A DNA stretch of 64,000 nucleotides from Bacteriovoracaceae bacterium UBA6153 (GCA_002428265.1 DIUR01000012.1:1-64000), one strand, 5' to 3'. Shown: positions 25,059 through 33,981, numbered from the stretch's first letter. The notes: generated by a model from the letters alone, not told the origin. Numbers and translations: made by a program.

Positions 25059-25085
25059 TGGGGTCTCCTGTGAATTTAGACCCCA
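25059..25085 (-). promoter_or_regulatory. Start-site hairpin of the secreted nuclease-like gene
   Basis: TGGGGTCT (25059-25066) pairs with AGACCCCA (25078-25085), a perfect 8-bp stem. On the minus strand the ribosome site AGGAG lies at the edge of the 3' arm, and the ATG follows at once (CCCCAATG). Folding would limit ribosome access. A very similar arrangement precedes 28620-29480. Confidence 0.5.
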
Positions 25086-25097
25086 AACTTATCAAAC

Positions 25098-25565
25098 TTA
25101 AAGGGTAGTGACTAGAGAAAGCACATCATCATGGTGAGTCTTGGTTTTGACATCATCCATTATGTGCCTTAAAACACCTTCTTCATCAATAATAAACGTA
25201 GTCCTGACAATTCCCATGTACTCACGCCCCATAAATTTCTTTAAATCCCATACGCCGTATTTTTCGGCCAGGGCATGATCAGGGTCGGACAATAGATCGA
25301 AATTAAGACTTTCTTTTTCGATAAACTTTTTTAGTTTTTTAGGTTCATCAGGGCTTATTCCAAAGACCACTGTGTTGGCCTTCGCCAATGCTTTCTTGCT
25401 ATCTCTAATCCCACAGGCCTGAGTCGTGCATCCGGGAGTCATCGCTTTTGGATAAAAATAGAGAACGACAATTTGTCCTTTTAAGGATTTTAACTCTACT
25501 GATTCCTCATCTTGATTCATTAATTTAAAGGCCGGGGCCTTTGATCCAATTTTAAGTTTACTCAT
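25098..25565 (-). CDS. bcp: Thiol peroxidase, peroxiredoxin BCP/PrxQ type
   Basis: A 155-residue protein. Peroxidatic Cys46 is in MTPGCTTQAC, with resolving Cys51 five residues on, the BCP-type pair. FYPKAMTPG and a later VRTTFIIDEEG complete the family pattern. It reduces hydrogen peroxide and organic peroxides with electrons from thioredoxin in the cytoplasm. It follows the metallo-beta-lactamase-fold gene by 10 bases, suggesting an operon. Length is normal. Confidence 0.95.
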   Translation of the reverse strand: MSKLKIGSKAPAFKLMNQDEESVELKSLKGQIVVLYFYPKAMTPGCTTQACGIRDSKKALAKANTVVFGISPDEPKKLKKFIEKESLNFDLLSDPDHALAEKYGVWDLKKFMGREYMGIVRTTFIIDEEGVLRHIMDDVKTKTHHDDVLSLVTTL

Positions 25566-25575
25566 AAATATCGTC

Positions 25576-26349
25576 CTACCACTTGTTGCGAAGTTCTCTC
25601 AATCGCAAGAATATATCTTTGTTATTTGAATGTTCTAAATTTAAATTCTCTTTAATTTCTTTTTCGTCGAGCCTTAAAAACATATTAATTTTTCTTTCAG
25701 TCTGCATATTATTAATAAAAAAGATCTCATTCAAGTCAAGAGTTGAAATTTTATCTAAAAATTCTTTAGCGCGAGCATTGTGTTTTTCAATACTCAGCGT
25801 GAACTCGAGATTTCTTTTTAAATAATCGTGCCCGGGATAAATCAGAAGTTCATCAGGATACTTTGAAAAAATGGTACTAATTGTATCAAATAGAGATTCT
25901 GGATTTCCACCATTGTGACAGTTACCTACTCCGGCATTAAAAAAACAGTCTCCGGTAAATAACGAATGAGGGACACCATTAAATTTTAATAATAAACACA
26001 TATGTGACATTGTATGCCCGGGAGTATCGACAGCAGAGAGCTCCCATCCAGCGTTTTCATACAAAACGTCACCATCAACAAGATTCTTTGTTTTTCCTGG
26101 AATTGAAGCCTTCATATGAGCATAAACAGGACATTTGAAAGTCTCTACTAAAGCAGCATTACCCGAGTAATGATCACAGTGATCGTGAGTATTGACTATT
26201 GCCGATATGACCACATCTTGTGCTTGTGTATATTCCAGAACTTCGGTGTGATTGAAAGGATCAATACAATAAATTGTCCCATCGTCAAAAACGATCAGGT
26301 AACAGAAATTTCTTAGTGTATTCTTAAAGAAGATTTGGCGAATATTCAT
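25576..26349 (-). CDS. Metallo-beta-lactamase-fold hydrolase, glyoxalase II-like
   Basis: A 257-residue protein. The metal motif is THDHCDHYSG (H-x-H-x-D-H), followed by DTPGHTMSH, FTGDCFF and YPGHDYLKRN, which supply the remaining ligands as in hydroxyacylglutathione hydrolase. The C-terminal NNMQTERKINMFLRLDE segment matches the glyoxalase II substrate domain. It would hydrolyse S-lactoylglutathione or a related thioester in methylglyoxal detoxification. It is divergent from the CAAX protease by 39 bases and upstream of bcp. Confidence 0.88.
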   Translation of the reverse strand: MNIRQIFFKNTLRNFCYLIVFDDGTIYCIDPFNHTEVLEYTQAQDVVISAIVNTHDHCDHYSGNAALVETFKCPVYAHMKASIPGKTKNLVDGDVLYENAGWELSAVDTPGHTMSHMCLLLKFNGVPHSLFTGDCFFNAGVGNCHNGGNPESLFDTISTIFSKYPDELLIYPGHDYLKRNLEFTLSIEKHNARAKEFLDKISTLDLNEIFFINNMQTERKINMFLRLDEKEIKENLNLEHSNNKDIFLRLRELRNKW

Positions 26350-26388
26350 ATGTCAGCATAGTATAATAGTTAAGTGAGGAAATAAAAC

Positions 26389-27660
26389 ATGGAAGCAAGT
26401 ATTTATACAAAATTCTTTTTGGTGGCCTTGTTTATCAAAAGCTTAATAGAGAGCATTTTAGATAAACGCAACATGGATCACATCATTAAACATAGAAATG
26501 CTGTGCCTCAGAAATTTCAAGATCAAATAACACTTGCTGATCATCAAAAAGCGGCCGATTATTCAGTCGAAAAAATCAAGGCCTCTCAAGTTTTTCACAT
26601 GGTGGACCTGGTTGTCTTTTTGGCCCTTACTCTCTTTGGAGGGCTTGAGTTGATCAATCAATTTGCGATGGGATTTAATACAACTCCAATCATAACCGGA
26701 TTAATTTTCTTCGGATTATTTGGAATTTTTTCAACCATCATCTCTCTTCCTAAGTCCCTTTATTTTACGTTTGTCATCGAAGAAAAATACGGCTTCAACA
26801 AAACAACATGGAAAACGTTTGTTGGTGACATGTTTAAAGCAGGCCTTCTCTCTGTCGTTCTCGGTGCTCCGATTATCTATGCTATTTTAAAAATTATGGA
26901 GCGCTTAGGGCCCAACTGGTGGGTCTATGCCTTTTTATTTTTAACGGCCGTTCAGTTATTACTCGTGTTCATTTATCCAACTTTCATTGCCCCACTCTTT
27001 AACAAATTTTCTCCCCTTGAAGAAGGAGTGGTAAAAAATAAAATTATGGAGCTCTTACAAAGATGTGGCTTTAAAAGTTCAGGACTTTTTGTGATGGATG
27101 CTTCAAAAAGATCCGGACATGGAAATGCTTATTTTACCGGTTTTGGAAAAAGTAAACGAATTGTTTTCTTCGATACTCTTTTATCGAGCCTTGATGCTGA
27201 TGAAGTAGAAGCTGTTTTAGCTCACGAATTAGGCCATATGAAAAAGAAGCACGTTCTTAAAGGAATGATCAAGGGAATTATTTTCAGTTTTATTGGCTTT
27301 GCGATTTTAGGTTACCTGAGATCGAACACCGCTTTCTTTAATGGACACGGGGTTCAAACGATCACTGACTATATGGCACTTACATTATTTTCCATGGTTG
27401 CTGGAGTTTATACATTTTTGCTAACTCCCATTTCTTCATACACTTCAAGAAAGCATGAATATGAAGCAGATCAGTTCGCTTCTGAAAATGCCCAGGCAGG
27501 AAAACTGATTTCTGCACTGGTAAAAATGTATAAGGATAATGCGAGCTCACTTACTCCTGATCCTGTTTTTTCAAAGTTTTATTTTTCTCACCCACCCGCT
27601 CTAGAGCGAGTGAGTTACCTTGAAAAATTACAGGTAAGGTCGGAAGTCGGATCTAACTAA
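26389..27660 (+). CDS. M48 CAAX-prenyl-protease-like (Ste24) membrane peptidase
   Basis: A 423-residue integral membrane protein. Six or seven hydrophobic segments surround the zinc motif VLAHELGHMKKKH (HELGH) and the third ligand in SRKHEYEADQFA. Cytoplasmic landmarks EKYGFNKTTWKTFVGD and YPTFIAPLFNKFSPL fit Ste24-type enzymes, whose bacterial members act in membrane-protein quality control. GAGGA precedes the ATG. The last 33 bases overlap the convergent GAF-acetyltransferase gene. Substrate unknown in bacteria lacking prenylated proteins. Confidence 0.93.
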   Translation: MEASIYTKFFLVALFIKSLIESILDKRNMDHIIKHRNAVPQKFQDQITLADHQKAADYSVEKIKASQVFHMVDLVVFLALTLFGGLELINQFAMGFNTTPIITGLIFFGLFGIFSTIISLPKSLYFTFVIEEKYGFNKTTWKTFVGDMFKAGLLSVVLGAPIIYAILKIMERLGPNWWVYAFLFLTAVQLLLVFIYPTFIAPLFNKFSPLEEGVVKNKIMELLQRCGFKSSGLFVMDASKRSGHGNAYFTGFGKSKRIVFFDTLLSSLDADEVEAVLAHELGHMKKKHVLKGMIKGIIFSFIGFAILGYLRSNTAFFNGHGVQTITDYMALTLFSMVAGVYTFLLTPISSYTSRKHEYEADQFASENAQAGKLISALVKMYKDNASSLTPDPVFSKFYFSHPPALERVSYLEKLQVRSEVGSN

Positions 27661-28617
27661 AGAATACATATGCATGTCACGAGCTTTACCCTTAATGAAC
27701 ATAGAGGCCTTAAGGGTACCCTCGTATTCCATTCCAAGCTTTTCCATGACTCTTGCACTTTGTGGATTTAATATTTCACAACGACACTGAAGCCTTTCTA
27801 TCGCAAAATTTTTAAAAACATAATTGATCAAAGGTTTTGAAGCTTCAACCACTAAACCTTTTCCCCAATGCTCTTCACTGATAGCATAGGCCAGCTCATA
27901 AGTTCTATTTTTGGGACTAGCAGCAATAAGCCCGACAGTTCCGAAAACCTTTTGTGCAGGATCATCTTTTAAAATGAGCGCCATCGGCTCCAGAGAGCCT
28001 TTAAGGTAAGAGCTTAGTGCATAATCGATAAGCTTTTTTGAATCCGTTAAAGTCTGATGTGGCTCCCACGTTACATAGCGAGCAACATTAGGATTTTTGG
28101 CGTAATCAAAAATATCCTGAATATCTTTTGGATGAATCTTTCTTAAAATCAAGCGATCCGTTTCAAAAGTAATATCTGGAAGTGGAATAAATTCTTCTAA
28201 TAGAGGAAAACTTAAAACGTACTTTTCAAAAAACTCTTCAAGCTCTTTGGTAAAAGCATTGAGCTTATTGCAGTCAATATCAAGCTCTGCCACATACACG
28301 CCATTTTTATCTTTAATGGGAATGACTAGTTCAGACCTGGTCTTTAAACTGCAAGCGATATGAGTTGAATCAGTAGTCACATCGGCCACGTTAACAGTTC
28401 TCTCTTCACGAAGGGCCATGCCACAAAATCCACGATCAATGGATATACGAGTGTGCTCTGTCGCTTCACCAAGATAGGGGCCTAAAACCAGATCTGTAGA
28501 GTCTAATTTATGAAGATAGCTTTCTTTGTAATAAATTCCAATCCAGTCACATACTTGCGGTTGTTTTGATTTTAAAACCTCGAGCCATTCCTGAACTTTT
28601 GCAAAATAAATTTCCAT
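27628..28617 (-). CDS. GAF-GNAT fusion protein
   Basis: A 329-residue protein joining two domains. Residues 1-145 are a GAF domain (CDWIGIYY, DRGFCGMALREERTVNVADV, SELVIPIKDKNGVYVAELDID). This part resembles the free methionine-(R)-sulfoxide reductase group, but only Cys63 of the likely active cysteines is evident. Residues 150-329 are a RimJ/RimL-type acetyltransferase (TDRLILRKIHPKDIQDIF, YELAYAISEEHWGKGL, NPQSARVMEKLGM). It may acetylate a protein or small molecule in response to a ligand of the GAF domain. It overlaps the CAAX protease gene at its 3' end and follows the hydrolase gene by 2 bases. Confidence 0.85.
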   Translation of the reverse strand: MEIYFAKVQEWLEVLKSKQPQVCDWIGIYYKESYLHKLDSTDLVLGPYLGEATEHTRISIDRGFCGMALREERTVNVADVTTDSTHIACSLKTRSELVIPIKDKNGVYVAELDIDCNKLNAFTKELEEFFEKYVLSFPLLEEFIPLPDITFETDRLILRKIHPKDIQDIFDYAKNPNVARYVTWEPHQTLTDSKKLIDYALSSYLKGSLEPMALILKDDPAQKVFGTVGLIAASPKNRTYELAYAISEEHWGKGLVVEASKPLINYVFKNFAIERLQCRCEILNPQSARVMEKLGMEYEGTLKASMFIKGKARDMHMYSLVRSDFRPYL

Positions 28618-28619
28618 AA

Positions 28620-29480
28620 TTATGTCGTCTTAAATAGGGCTTCGTTAAAAACTGTTTTTAAATGATCGAAGTATGGTTTTCTGTATTTTTCAATTTCATT
28701 ATGAATTTCATGGTAGGCACCATCAAAGACTTTCAACTGAAAAGATTTATCAATATTTGTAAAATAGTTAATCAAATCAGAAGTTCCAACAATTCGATCA
28801 GAGCTTCCAACTGAAACATAACTAGGACATTTTGATCTAAGCGGTCTTGAGAATGTCTCTTTCGCTGTTTTTGTCATCTCTAACACCAGCTTAGACTCAA
28901 GCTTAAGTGCGTTCAGGGGATCTTTAATATAATCTTCTTTGACTCTTGGATCGTGAGACAGGTTATTGAGGTCAACCAATCCACCTAGCGCTAGAGAGTA
29001 TGGAAGATCACTTGCTGCTTTAAAAAACGTCGCTGGAAGAGCTCTTACAACTGCCCCAAGCCCTCCGCCTACACCAACAGGAGGAGCATTGACGATAAGC
29101 CTTTCAGGATAATTATTTTCATCAACATAATTTTGAATGAATGAACAAGTAATCAAGGCCCCCATTGAGTGGCCGAAAACTATGTAGCGGTTCATGCGGT
29201 ATTTTTCTTTTAGAAAGTTTGTGATCTCTCTGAGATCTTCCATATAAAGTGAGAAGTCCTGAATCCAGGCCTTCTTACCGGTGCTTCTACCGTGTCCTCT
29301 TAAATCGTATTGGAAAACATTGAAGTCATGTCCGAAGAGCTCTGGGATATATTTGTGGCGTTCTAAATGTTCCCCGATTCCGTGAGTGGCGATGATCCAG
29401 ACCGGGCTTCCTGATTCTTTGACCTGAGTATAAAGTTCAGCTCCGTCGCGCATCTTAAGAAATTTTTTATCCATAAACAT
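28620..29480 (-). CDS. Alpha/beta hydrolase, monoglyceride-lipase-like
   Basis: About 286 residues. The nucleophile is in FGHSMGALIT; the acid is probably in GSSDRIVGTSDL and the base in YHEIHNE, a Ser-Asp-His triad of the serine aminopeptidase/lysophospholipase (PF12146) family. WIIATHGIGEHLERH provides the oxyanion region. The start at 29480 is preferred to 29489 because AGGA lies eight bases upstream; the start is embedded in a hairpin (29480-29512). No signal peptide, so it is cytoplasmic. Likely role: hydrolysis of monoacylglycerols or lysophospholipids, perhaps of prey origin (inference). Confidence 0.88.
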   Translation of the reverse strand: MFMDKKFLKMRDGAELYTQVKESGSPVWIIATHGIGEHLERHKYIPELFGHDFNVFQYDLRGHGRSTGKKAWIQDFSLYMEDLREITNFLKEKYRMNRYIVFGHSMGALITCSFIQNYVDENNYPERLIVNAPPVGVGGGLGAVVRALPATFFKAASDLPYSLALGGLVDLNNLSHDPRVKEDYIKDPLNALKLESKLVLEMTKTAKETFSRPLRSKCPSYVSVGSSDRIVGTSDLINYFTNIDKSFQLKVFDGAYHEIHNEIEKYRKPYFDHLKTVFNEALFKTT

Positions 29481-29512
29481 TGGGGACATCCTGTTAAAAG
29501 ATTGGTCCCCAA
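29480..29512 (-). promoter_or_regulatory. Start-site hairpin of the lipase-like gene
   Basis: TTGGGGAC (29480-29487) and GTCCCCAA (29505-29512) form a perfect 8-bp stem. On the minus strand the 3' arm runs into the ATG (CCCCAATG) and the ribosome site AGGA lies just before that arm. The layout closely matches the hairpin at 25059-25085. Confidence 0.5.
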
Positions 29513-29528
29513 TTGTCGCACTATCTGC

Positions 29529-30431
29529 TTAGTTTTTCAAATTACACTCGCGTCCTTTGTACGAATACTCAGAAACTTCGTTAAGAGGAACGACTTCAAT
29601 TCCCTTATCTTTGAAAGTCTTTAAAAGCACTTCCACCGTATCTACTGAACGAGAGTGGATATCATGCATTAAAATAACTCCACCACCCATTGGACGACTA
29701 ATTGTGTATTTCTCTTTTTTAGACTTACCAGACCACTTGCCTTTAACCATGTTGTAAGCAGTCCCGCCTTCAATGTTGGCCATGATGTTAGAAATGATAT
29801 CTTTGTTATCCATTGGTTTTAACCAGTCTAATGAATCGATGTCCCAGAAAGCGAAGTTGATACAGTTATCGCCGAAAAGCTCCTGAGAGACGTCTTTCAT
29901 AACGTTAAAATGGTGGTATGAAAGTGATCCTGAACCATAAGCTCCGTAAGGAAAACGGTAATAGATTTCTTTATTAGGTGAATCAACTTCTTCCATAACT
30001 TTCGCTACGTTGATAATTGATTTTTTTAACTCTTCTCTGTATTGGGCCTCAGTTTTACTATTGTTGTTTTCATGATCATGGTGATGGCTGGCCACGATAT
30101 GCCCTTCGTTTGCCACGCGCTTAATAAGCGGTAATGTTTTTTCATTGAACTTTTCTGAAAGCATGAAGAAAGTCGCTTTCACATTATATTTTTTTAAGAT
30201 TTCCAGAAGTCTTGGAGTCTGAACTGAATCTGGTCCATCATCAAAAGTTAGAACAACTTTTTTAGTTCCAAAAAGTGACTTTGTTTTATATTGATCAAAT
30301 CCAGAGTCTTTCCCAGCAGCATACACTTTTCCATCTTCCGGGAATTGTTTATCGCCAACATTAACCTGAGCGAATGTCATACTAGACATCATCATAAGTG
30401 AAAGAAATGCCAATTTAGATGCGTGTTTCAT
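29529..30431 (-). CDS. Secreted polysaccharide deacetylase
   Basis: A 300-residue protein with a signal peptide (SLMMMSSMTFAQ). All NodB-type motifs are visible: TFDDGPD with Asp64/Asp65 (62-68), ASHHHDH with His116 and His120 as zinc ligands, RFPYGAYG, FWDIDSLDW and GGVILMHD. It should remove acetyl groups from N-acetylglucosamine in peptidoglycan or chitin-like polymers. In Bdellovibrio, secreted deacetylases of this family mark the prey wall during invasion, so a predation role is plausible. It heads a minus-strand group upstream of the lipase-like gene, 16 bases after the protein at 30447. Confidence 0.93.
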   Translation of the reverse strand: MKHASKLAFLSLMMMSSMTFAQVNVGDKQFPEDGKVYAAGKDSGFDQYKTKSLFGTKKVVLTFDDGPDSVQTPRLLEILKKYNVKATFFMLSEKFNEKTLPLIKRVANEGHIVASHHHDHENNNSKTEAQYREELKKSIINVAKVMEEVDSPNKEIYYRFPYGAYGSGSLSYHHFNVMKDVSQELFGDNCINFAFWDIDSLDWLKPMDNKDIISNIMANIEGGTAYNMVKGKWSGKSKKEKYTISRPMGGGVILMHDIHSRSVDTVEVLLKTFKDKGIEVVPLNEVSEYSYKGRECNLKN

Positions 30432-30446
30432 TGTATATAATCCTAT

Positions 30447-31313
30447 TTAATTACAGTTGCGTTCAAAATCACTATTTATTTTTAAAGCTTCGTATCTAAT
30501 CATTTTCCAGTTGTGGTCTTCTTTTCTATCACAAAGATTTTTTAAAATTTTTGCTGTCTGATCTTTTGTAAATCCCATACTGCCAAGCTTTTCAAGAATA
30601 CTGATAACAGTATCATTGTCCGCTACAGCAAAAGTATCTGCGATTTCAGAAGCAAGAATAGCTTTGCCATTGGCATCGTTATTTTTTGCTATTTTTGCTA
30701 AGGCCTCAGCCTTAGCTGTGCCCTTAGCATTTGCTGTCAGTTTTATTAAGTCATCTGTCTTTACATTTTTGCTATCGAACTCACGAATGATGTCTAAAGA
30801 CTCCACCGAGAGCATTTCAGAATCTGTTGCCGCAAGCTCCTGCATAAGTTCCCAATTCACCTGTGAAGCCAGAGCAGCGTCCTTACGAAGGGCCTCTTTC
30901 ATAATCTTCAAGTTTCTATTGATAAGAATATGAGCGGGAGTTCTCTGGTCATCGAAGTAAGCATCATCTTCGTTTCTTGTTTCCATTCCACAAAAATCTT
31001 TTTTAAGACAAGAGTAGATATCAGGAAGATTATTTTGAGCAGTCGTAAAAAAAGTCTTAGCGTTATCTACTTTTACTATAGTTTCTGGAGTCAGAGCGTA
31101 GTTATTAATGTCTTTCCACTCATCCCCTGCCGTGTTTTTTGGATCAAGATTTCTAGCAATCTTTTCATAATCGTTGGCCAGTATCTGCTCCGGAGTATTT
31201 ACCGGAGCGTCTGTTTGAACCGTTTTTAAAACAGGCGCAGCCTGTGGTTTTCTATATAACCACACGGCTGCAATTCCTGCCAAAATTAATAGGGTGACAA
31301 CAATCTTTTTCAT
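30447..31313 (-). CDS. Membrane-anchored periplasmic protein of unknown function
   Basis: A 288-residue protein with an N-terminal membrane anchor (IVVTLLILAGIAAVWLY) and an all-helical remainder. Regular short helices from about 170 to 285 (DDLIKLTANAKGTAKAEALAKIAKN) suggest HEAT- or armadillo-like repeats. Cysteines occur as CLKKDFCGM and near the C-terminus, and may form disulfides. The start overlaps the stop of the preceding gene by one base (TAATG), so the two are coupled. No family is recognised. It is grouped with a deacetylase and a possible lytic enzyme, suggesting a wall-related scaffold role, which is inference. Confidence 0.65.
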   Translation of the reverse strand: MKKIVVTLLILAGIAAVWLYRKPQAAPVLKTVQTDAPVNTPEQILANDYEKIARNLDPKNTAGDEWKDINNYALTPETIVKVDNAKTFFTTAQNNLPDIYSCLKKDFCGMETRNEDDAYFDDQRTPAHILINRNLKIMKEALRKDAALASQVNWELMQELAATDSEMLSVESLDIIREFDSKNVKTDDLIKLTANAKGTAKAEALAKIAKNNDANGKAILASEIADTFAVADNDTVISILEKLGSMGFTKDQTAKILKNLCDRKEDHNWKMIRYEALKINSDFERNCN

Positions 31314-32299
31314 TATTTTAAAAGTTTATCAAGAGCTGTTTTATTGTTCGTGTTGTTCTTAAGGTTTGTTACAACTTCAGTAAAAGCTGCAGCAACTTCT
31401 GGCTCAAGTTTGAAGTTTCCAACCATATCTACTGAAAGAGTTCCGTTGAAATCTAAAATCTTGTTCAGGTTTTTTTCGAAACCTTTATCGTGGTGCTTGT
31501 ATGGAGAGCTTGAATCATCAAAGCGACAAGTCTTAGAGATTGATCCTGAGTTATATTGTCCGGCCCAAATACCTCTAATTAAGTTAATGTAACTAACTTT
31601 TTTCTTTTTGAATAATCCACCAGCTTCACCGATACACTTATAGTTATCAAGGTTTCTGTATACTGGGTTAAAACCTTTCATAAGGTGGCTGATTCCGTAT
31701 TGAAGAGTTTGCTCTACACTTTCGAATTTTTTGTTAGCTAGGAAATCATCAAAGTGCCATCTGATACTTACTTGCATTAAAGATAAGTCAGTACCATCAC
31801 CACCGCGGATGATTTGAGTTACTTTGTTAGTTTTGATTGCAGAGCAATCTGGGAAAAATGGCTTCTGAGCTGCTTTGAAATACTGATTGAAAAGGTTGTA
31901 GTTAGTTTCACCTGATTTTTTTACCAGGTCACCATTGTTAGCGTCTGTATTACAAACGTCACCTTCAACAGCTCTGTACTGGATATAAAGACCTTCTTGC
32001 ATAGGTACAGTAAGTGCAAGAGTTAGAGCAGCGTAATAAGCTTGAGTGTCACCTGCTTCAAGATATTTTGAAGCTTGTCTGTCTGCTTCTTTAAGAATTA
32101 AACGAACCAGGTCTGATCCGTATTTGTTCTTAGCTGCAGCATCACTTTGATCACTGTAAACAGGTCCACCAAGAGTTGCCTCTGGGTTAATTGTGTACAT
32201 CATTCTGTCTAGTGCTTTGTTTCTAGCTGGCTCAGCAGCAAATAGCGACGTTGATAGTAGAGAAAAGACTGCGATAGATCCCAAAATTTTTGTTGTCAT
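31313..32299 (-). CDS. Secreted protein, possible divergent lytic-transglycosylase-like enzyme
   Basis: A 328-residue protein with a signal peptide (GSIAVFSLLSTSLFAAE). I do not recognise a family with confidence. Some segments recall soluble lytic transglycosylases: MQEGLYIQYRAV could hold the catalytic Glu, GTDLSLMQVSIRW resembles the GLMQ motif, and GIWAGQYNSGS resembles the A-x2-YN-G motif, in the right order. Cysteines pair up as CNTD/CSAI and CIGE/CRFD. Divergent from the SH3-YkuD transpeptidase across 185 bases and coupled to the 30447 gene. A role in cutting peptidoglycan would fit its neighbours; this is a hypothesis. Confidence 0.6.
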   Translation of the reverse strand: MTTKILGSIAVFSLLSTSLFAAEPARNKALDRMMYTINPEATLGGPVYSDQSDAAAKNKYGSDLVRLILKEADRQASKYLEAGDTQAYYAALTLALTVPMQEGLYIQYRAVEGDVCNTDANNGDLVKKSGETNYNLFNQYFKAAQKPFFPDCSAIKTNKVTQIIRGGDGTDLSLMQVSIRWHFDDFLANKKFESVEQTLQYGISHLMKGFNPVYRNLDNYKCIGEAGGLFKKKKVSYINLIRGIWAGQYNSGSISKTCRFDDSSSPYKHHDKGFEKNLNKILDFNGTLSVDMVGNFKLEPEVAAAFTEVVTNLKNNTNNKTALDKLLK

Positions 32300-32484
32300 T
32301 AGTACCCCCTATAATTTTGTCTGGTTCTCCCAGTTAATTTTGGGTTAAACAAGTAGGGTTGTATTTTTTTTAGAGGCTGTAACATTTTCACACTAGAGAA
32401 GTTTTAGGTTGAAAAGCGAATTAAACGGGCTAAAAGGAGCCATTATTTTACACACACTTCTCAATCCAATAAACGGGGGAAAAA
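32300..32484. other. Divergent intergenic region (185 bases)
   Basis: The largest gap in the window. It holds promoters for the secreted protein (minus) and the transpeptidase (plus). A long T-run lies near 32365, and the run GGGGGAAAAA precedes the transpeptidase start as its ribosome site. I see no reading frame, RNA gene or clear dyad. Confidence 0.4.
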
Positions 32485-33900
32485 ATGAGAAAACACATCG
32501 CTCCAATAATGCTATTTTCACTTATGACAGTCTCACCTATGGTGATCTCGTCAGTAAGCGCACAAGATGCAGGTACAGGTCCAATCATGACAAGTGCTGC
32601 TACTGAGTACTTTGTTACTTTAAACGGATTAAGAGTTCGCTCTACTCCGGAAGACTCAGGTAAGACTATGGGTCTTCTAAGTCTTAATGAAAAAGTTCGT
32701 ATCGTGAGCCCTGAACTTCTTAACGGAAAATACGTTCAAATTGAGATCGTAAAAACGGTTAACAAAATGATGGCCTCAGAAAAATACTACGTCGTTCGCG
32801 AGTACCTTTCTGAAAAAGTTATGGACTACAAAGAGTTCACAGGTAAGTATTTCACAATCCTAAACGTTGCGACAGAAACTCTTCGTCTATATGAAAGACA
32901 ATGTGCAGACAACTCATGTCCACACAAAATGATTATGGAAACTGAAGTTGTTGTTGGTGAAGACCGTGACCACCCAGCTGCAGACAAAGGAAAAGGTCGC
33001 TCGGTTCTTGGATCTTACCGTCTTACTGGTTGGGCAAAGTTCTATCAAGACGGTGAAGCTCACTATCCAGCATGGTACAGAGATGGATACCCTTCTCTTC
33101 CAGAAGTTGGAGCAGGATTTAACAAGTGGATGAAAAATGATTTCATGCCTGTTATGCCAGATGGAAAAAAACATGGCGCAATGAGAGGAGCTTTCGGATG
33201 GTATGCTGGATTTGTTGCTCCAAACCCATACGGACAATGGACTCACGGAACAATTGGTTGGGGTGAAGATAAAGATGCTTACATCAAAAAAACTAAGAAA
33301 TTAGTAACTAACATCATCTCAAACCCAAGAAGCGCAGGTTGTACAAGAAACAACAACGAAGCTATCGCATTCTTAAGACAAGTTCTAGATACTGGTGCGC
33401 CGATGATGAAAATCTACGCAAAAGAAGAACTTCTAGATAAAAACCTTACTGACTACCGTGTTGAAACTCAGGAATGGCAATATATCTTAACTAAAACTGC
33501 TGGTGAGAAATCTGAACGCGCAGAAGTTTTAAAGTCTCTTGGAATTAGCGGACAAGAAGCAGATGCATTCTGGAAGGCAAAGAAAGCTGGTGGACAATTA
33601 ATTCTTGACCCAAAAAGTCCACTTAACAAAATCCTAGAAGTTGGAACTTATACTCTTGATACTCAACCAACAGTTATCGAGTACACTCCTGGCGAAAAAC
33701 TAAGAAAACTATCTCGCTCAGTTGGAAGAAAAGGTAACGTTTACGGTATCGATACAAAAGATATGTCGAACGGTGTTTTCTACATCGACGCTGGATTCGT
33801 AGCTTCTAACTACACTCACCCAAAAGCTGTCCTAGAAGTAGGTGGATTTGAGGATGAAGTTATTGCTCCATTCATGGATTACAAAAACTTAGTTAGATAG
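32485..33900 (+). CDS. Secreted SH3-YkuD L,D-transpeptidase
   Basis: A 471-residue protein with a signal peptide (about 1-26, ending SVSAQ). A bacterial SH3 domain (YFVTLNGLRVRSTPED, about 42-110) likely binds the wall. The YkuD domain (about 120-305) carries HGTIGWG with His254 and NPRSAGCTR with the catalytic Cys286. The last 170 residues form an extra domain of unknown fold. These enzymes make 3-3 crosslinks or attach proteins or D-amino acids to peptidoglycan. In Bdellovibrio several L,D-transpeptidases reshape the prey wall. It is transcribed alone, with its own terminator at 33932-33958. Confidence 0.92.
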   Translation: MRKHIAPIMLFSLMTVSPMVISSVSAQDAGTGPIMTSAATEYFVTLNGLRVRSTPEDSGKTMGLLSLNEKVRIVSPELLNGKYVQIEIVKTVNKMMASEKYYVVREYLSEKVMDYKEFTGKYFTILNVATETLRLYERQCADNSCPHKMIMETEVVVGEDRDHPAADKGKGRSVLGSYRLTGWAKFYQDGEAHYPAWYRDGYPSLPEVGAGFNKWMKNDFMPVMPDGKKHGAMRGAFGWYAGFVAPNPYGQWTHGTIGWGEDKDAYIKKTKKLVTNIISNPRSAGCTRNNNEAIAFLRQVLDTGAPMMKIYAKEELLDKNLTDYRVETQEWQYILTKTAGEKSERAEVLKSLGISGQEADAFWKAKKAGGQLILDPKSPLNKILEVGTYTLDTQPTVIEYTPGEKLRKLSRSVGRKGNVYGIDTKDMSNGVFYIDAGFVASNYTHPKAVLEVGGFEDEVIAPFMDYKNLVR

Positions 33901-33931
33901 TTTTTTCGAGACATTTTAAGAAACTCAATAA

Positions 33932-33958
33932 GGCCCCTTTACGAAGGGGCCTTTTTTT
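33932..33958 (+). terminator. Intrinsic terminator of the transpeptidase gene
   Basis: GGCCCCTT-TACG-AAGGGGCC, a perfect 8-bp stem with a 4-base loop, followed by TTTTTTT (33952-33958). Confidence 0.95.
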
Positions 33959-33981
33959 ATTAAGCTTGTGTCTCACGCTAA

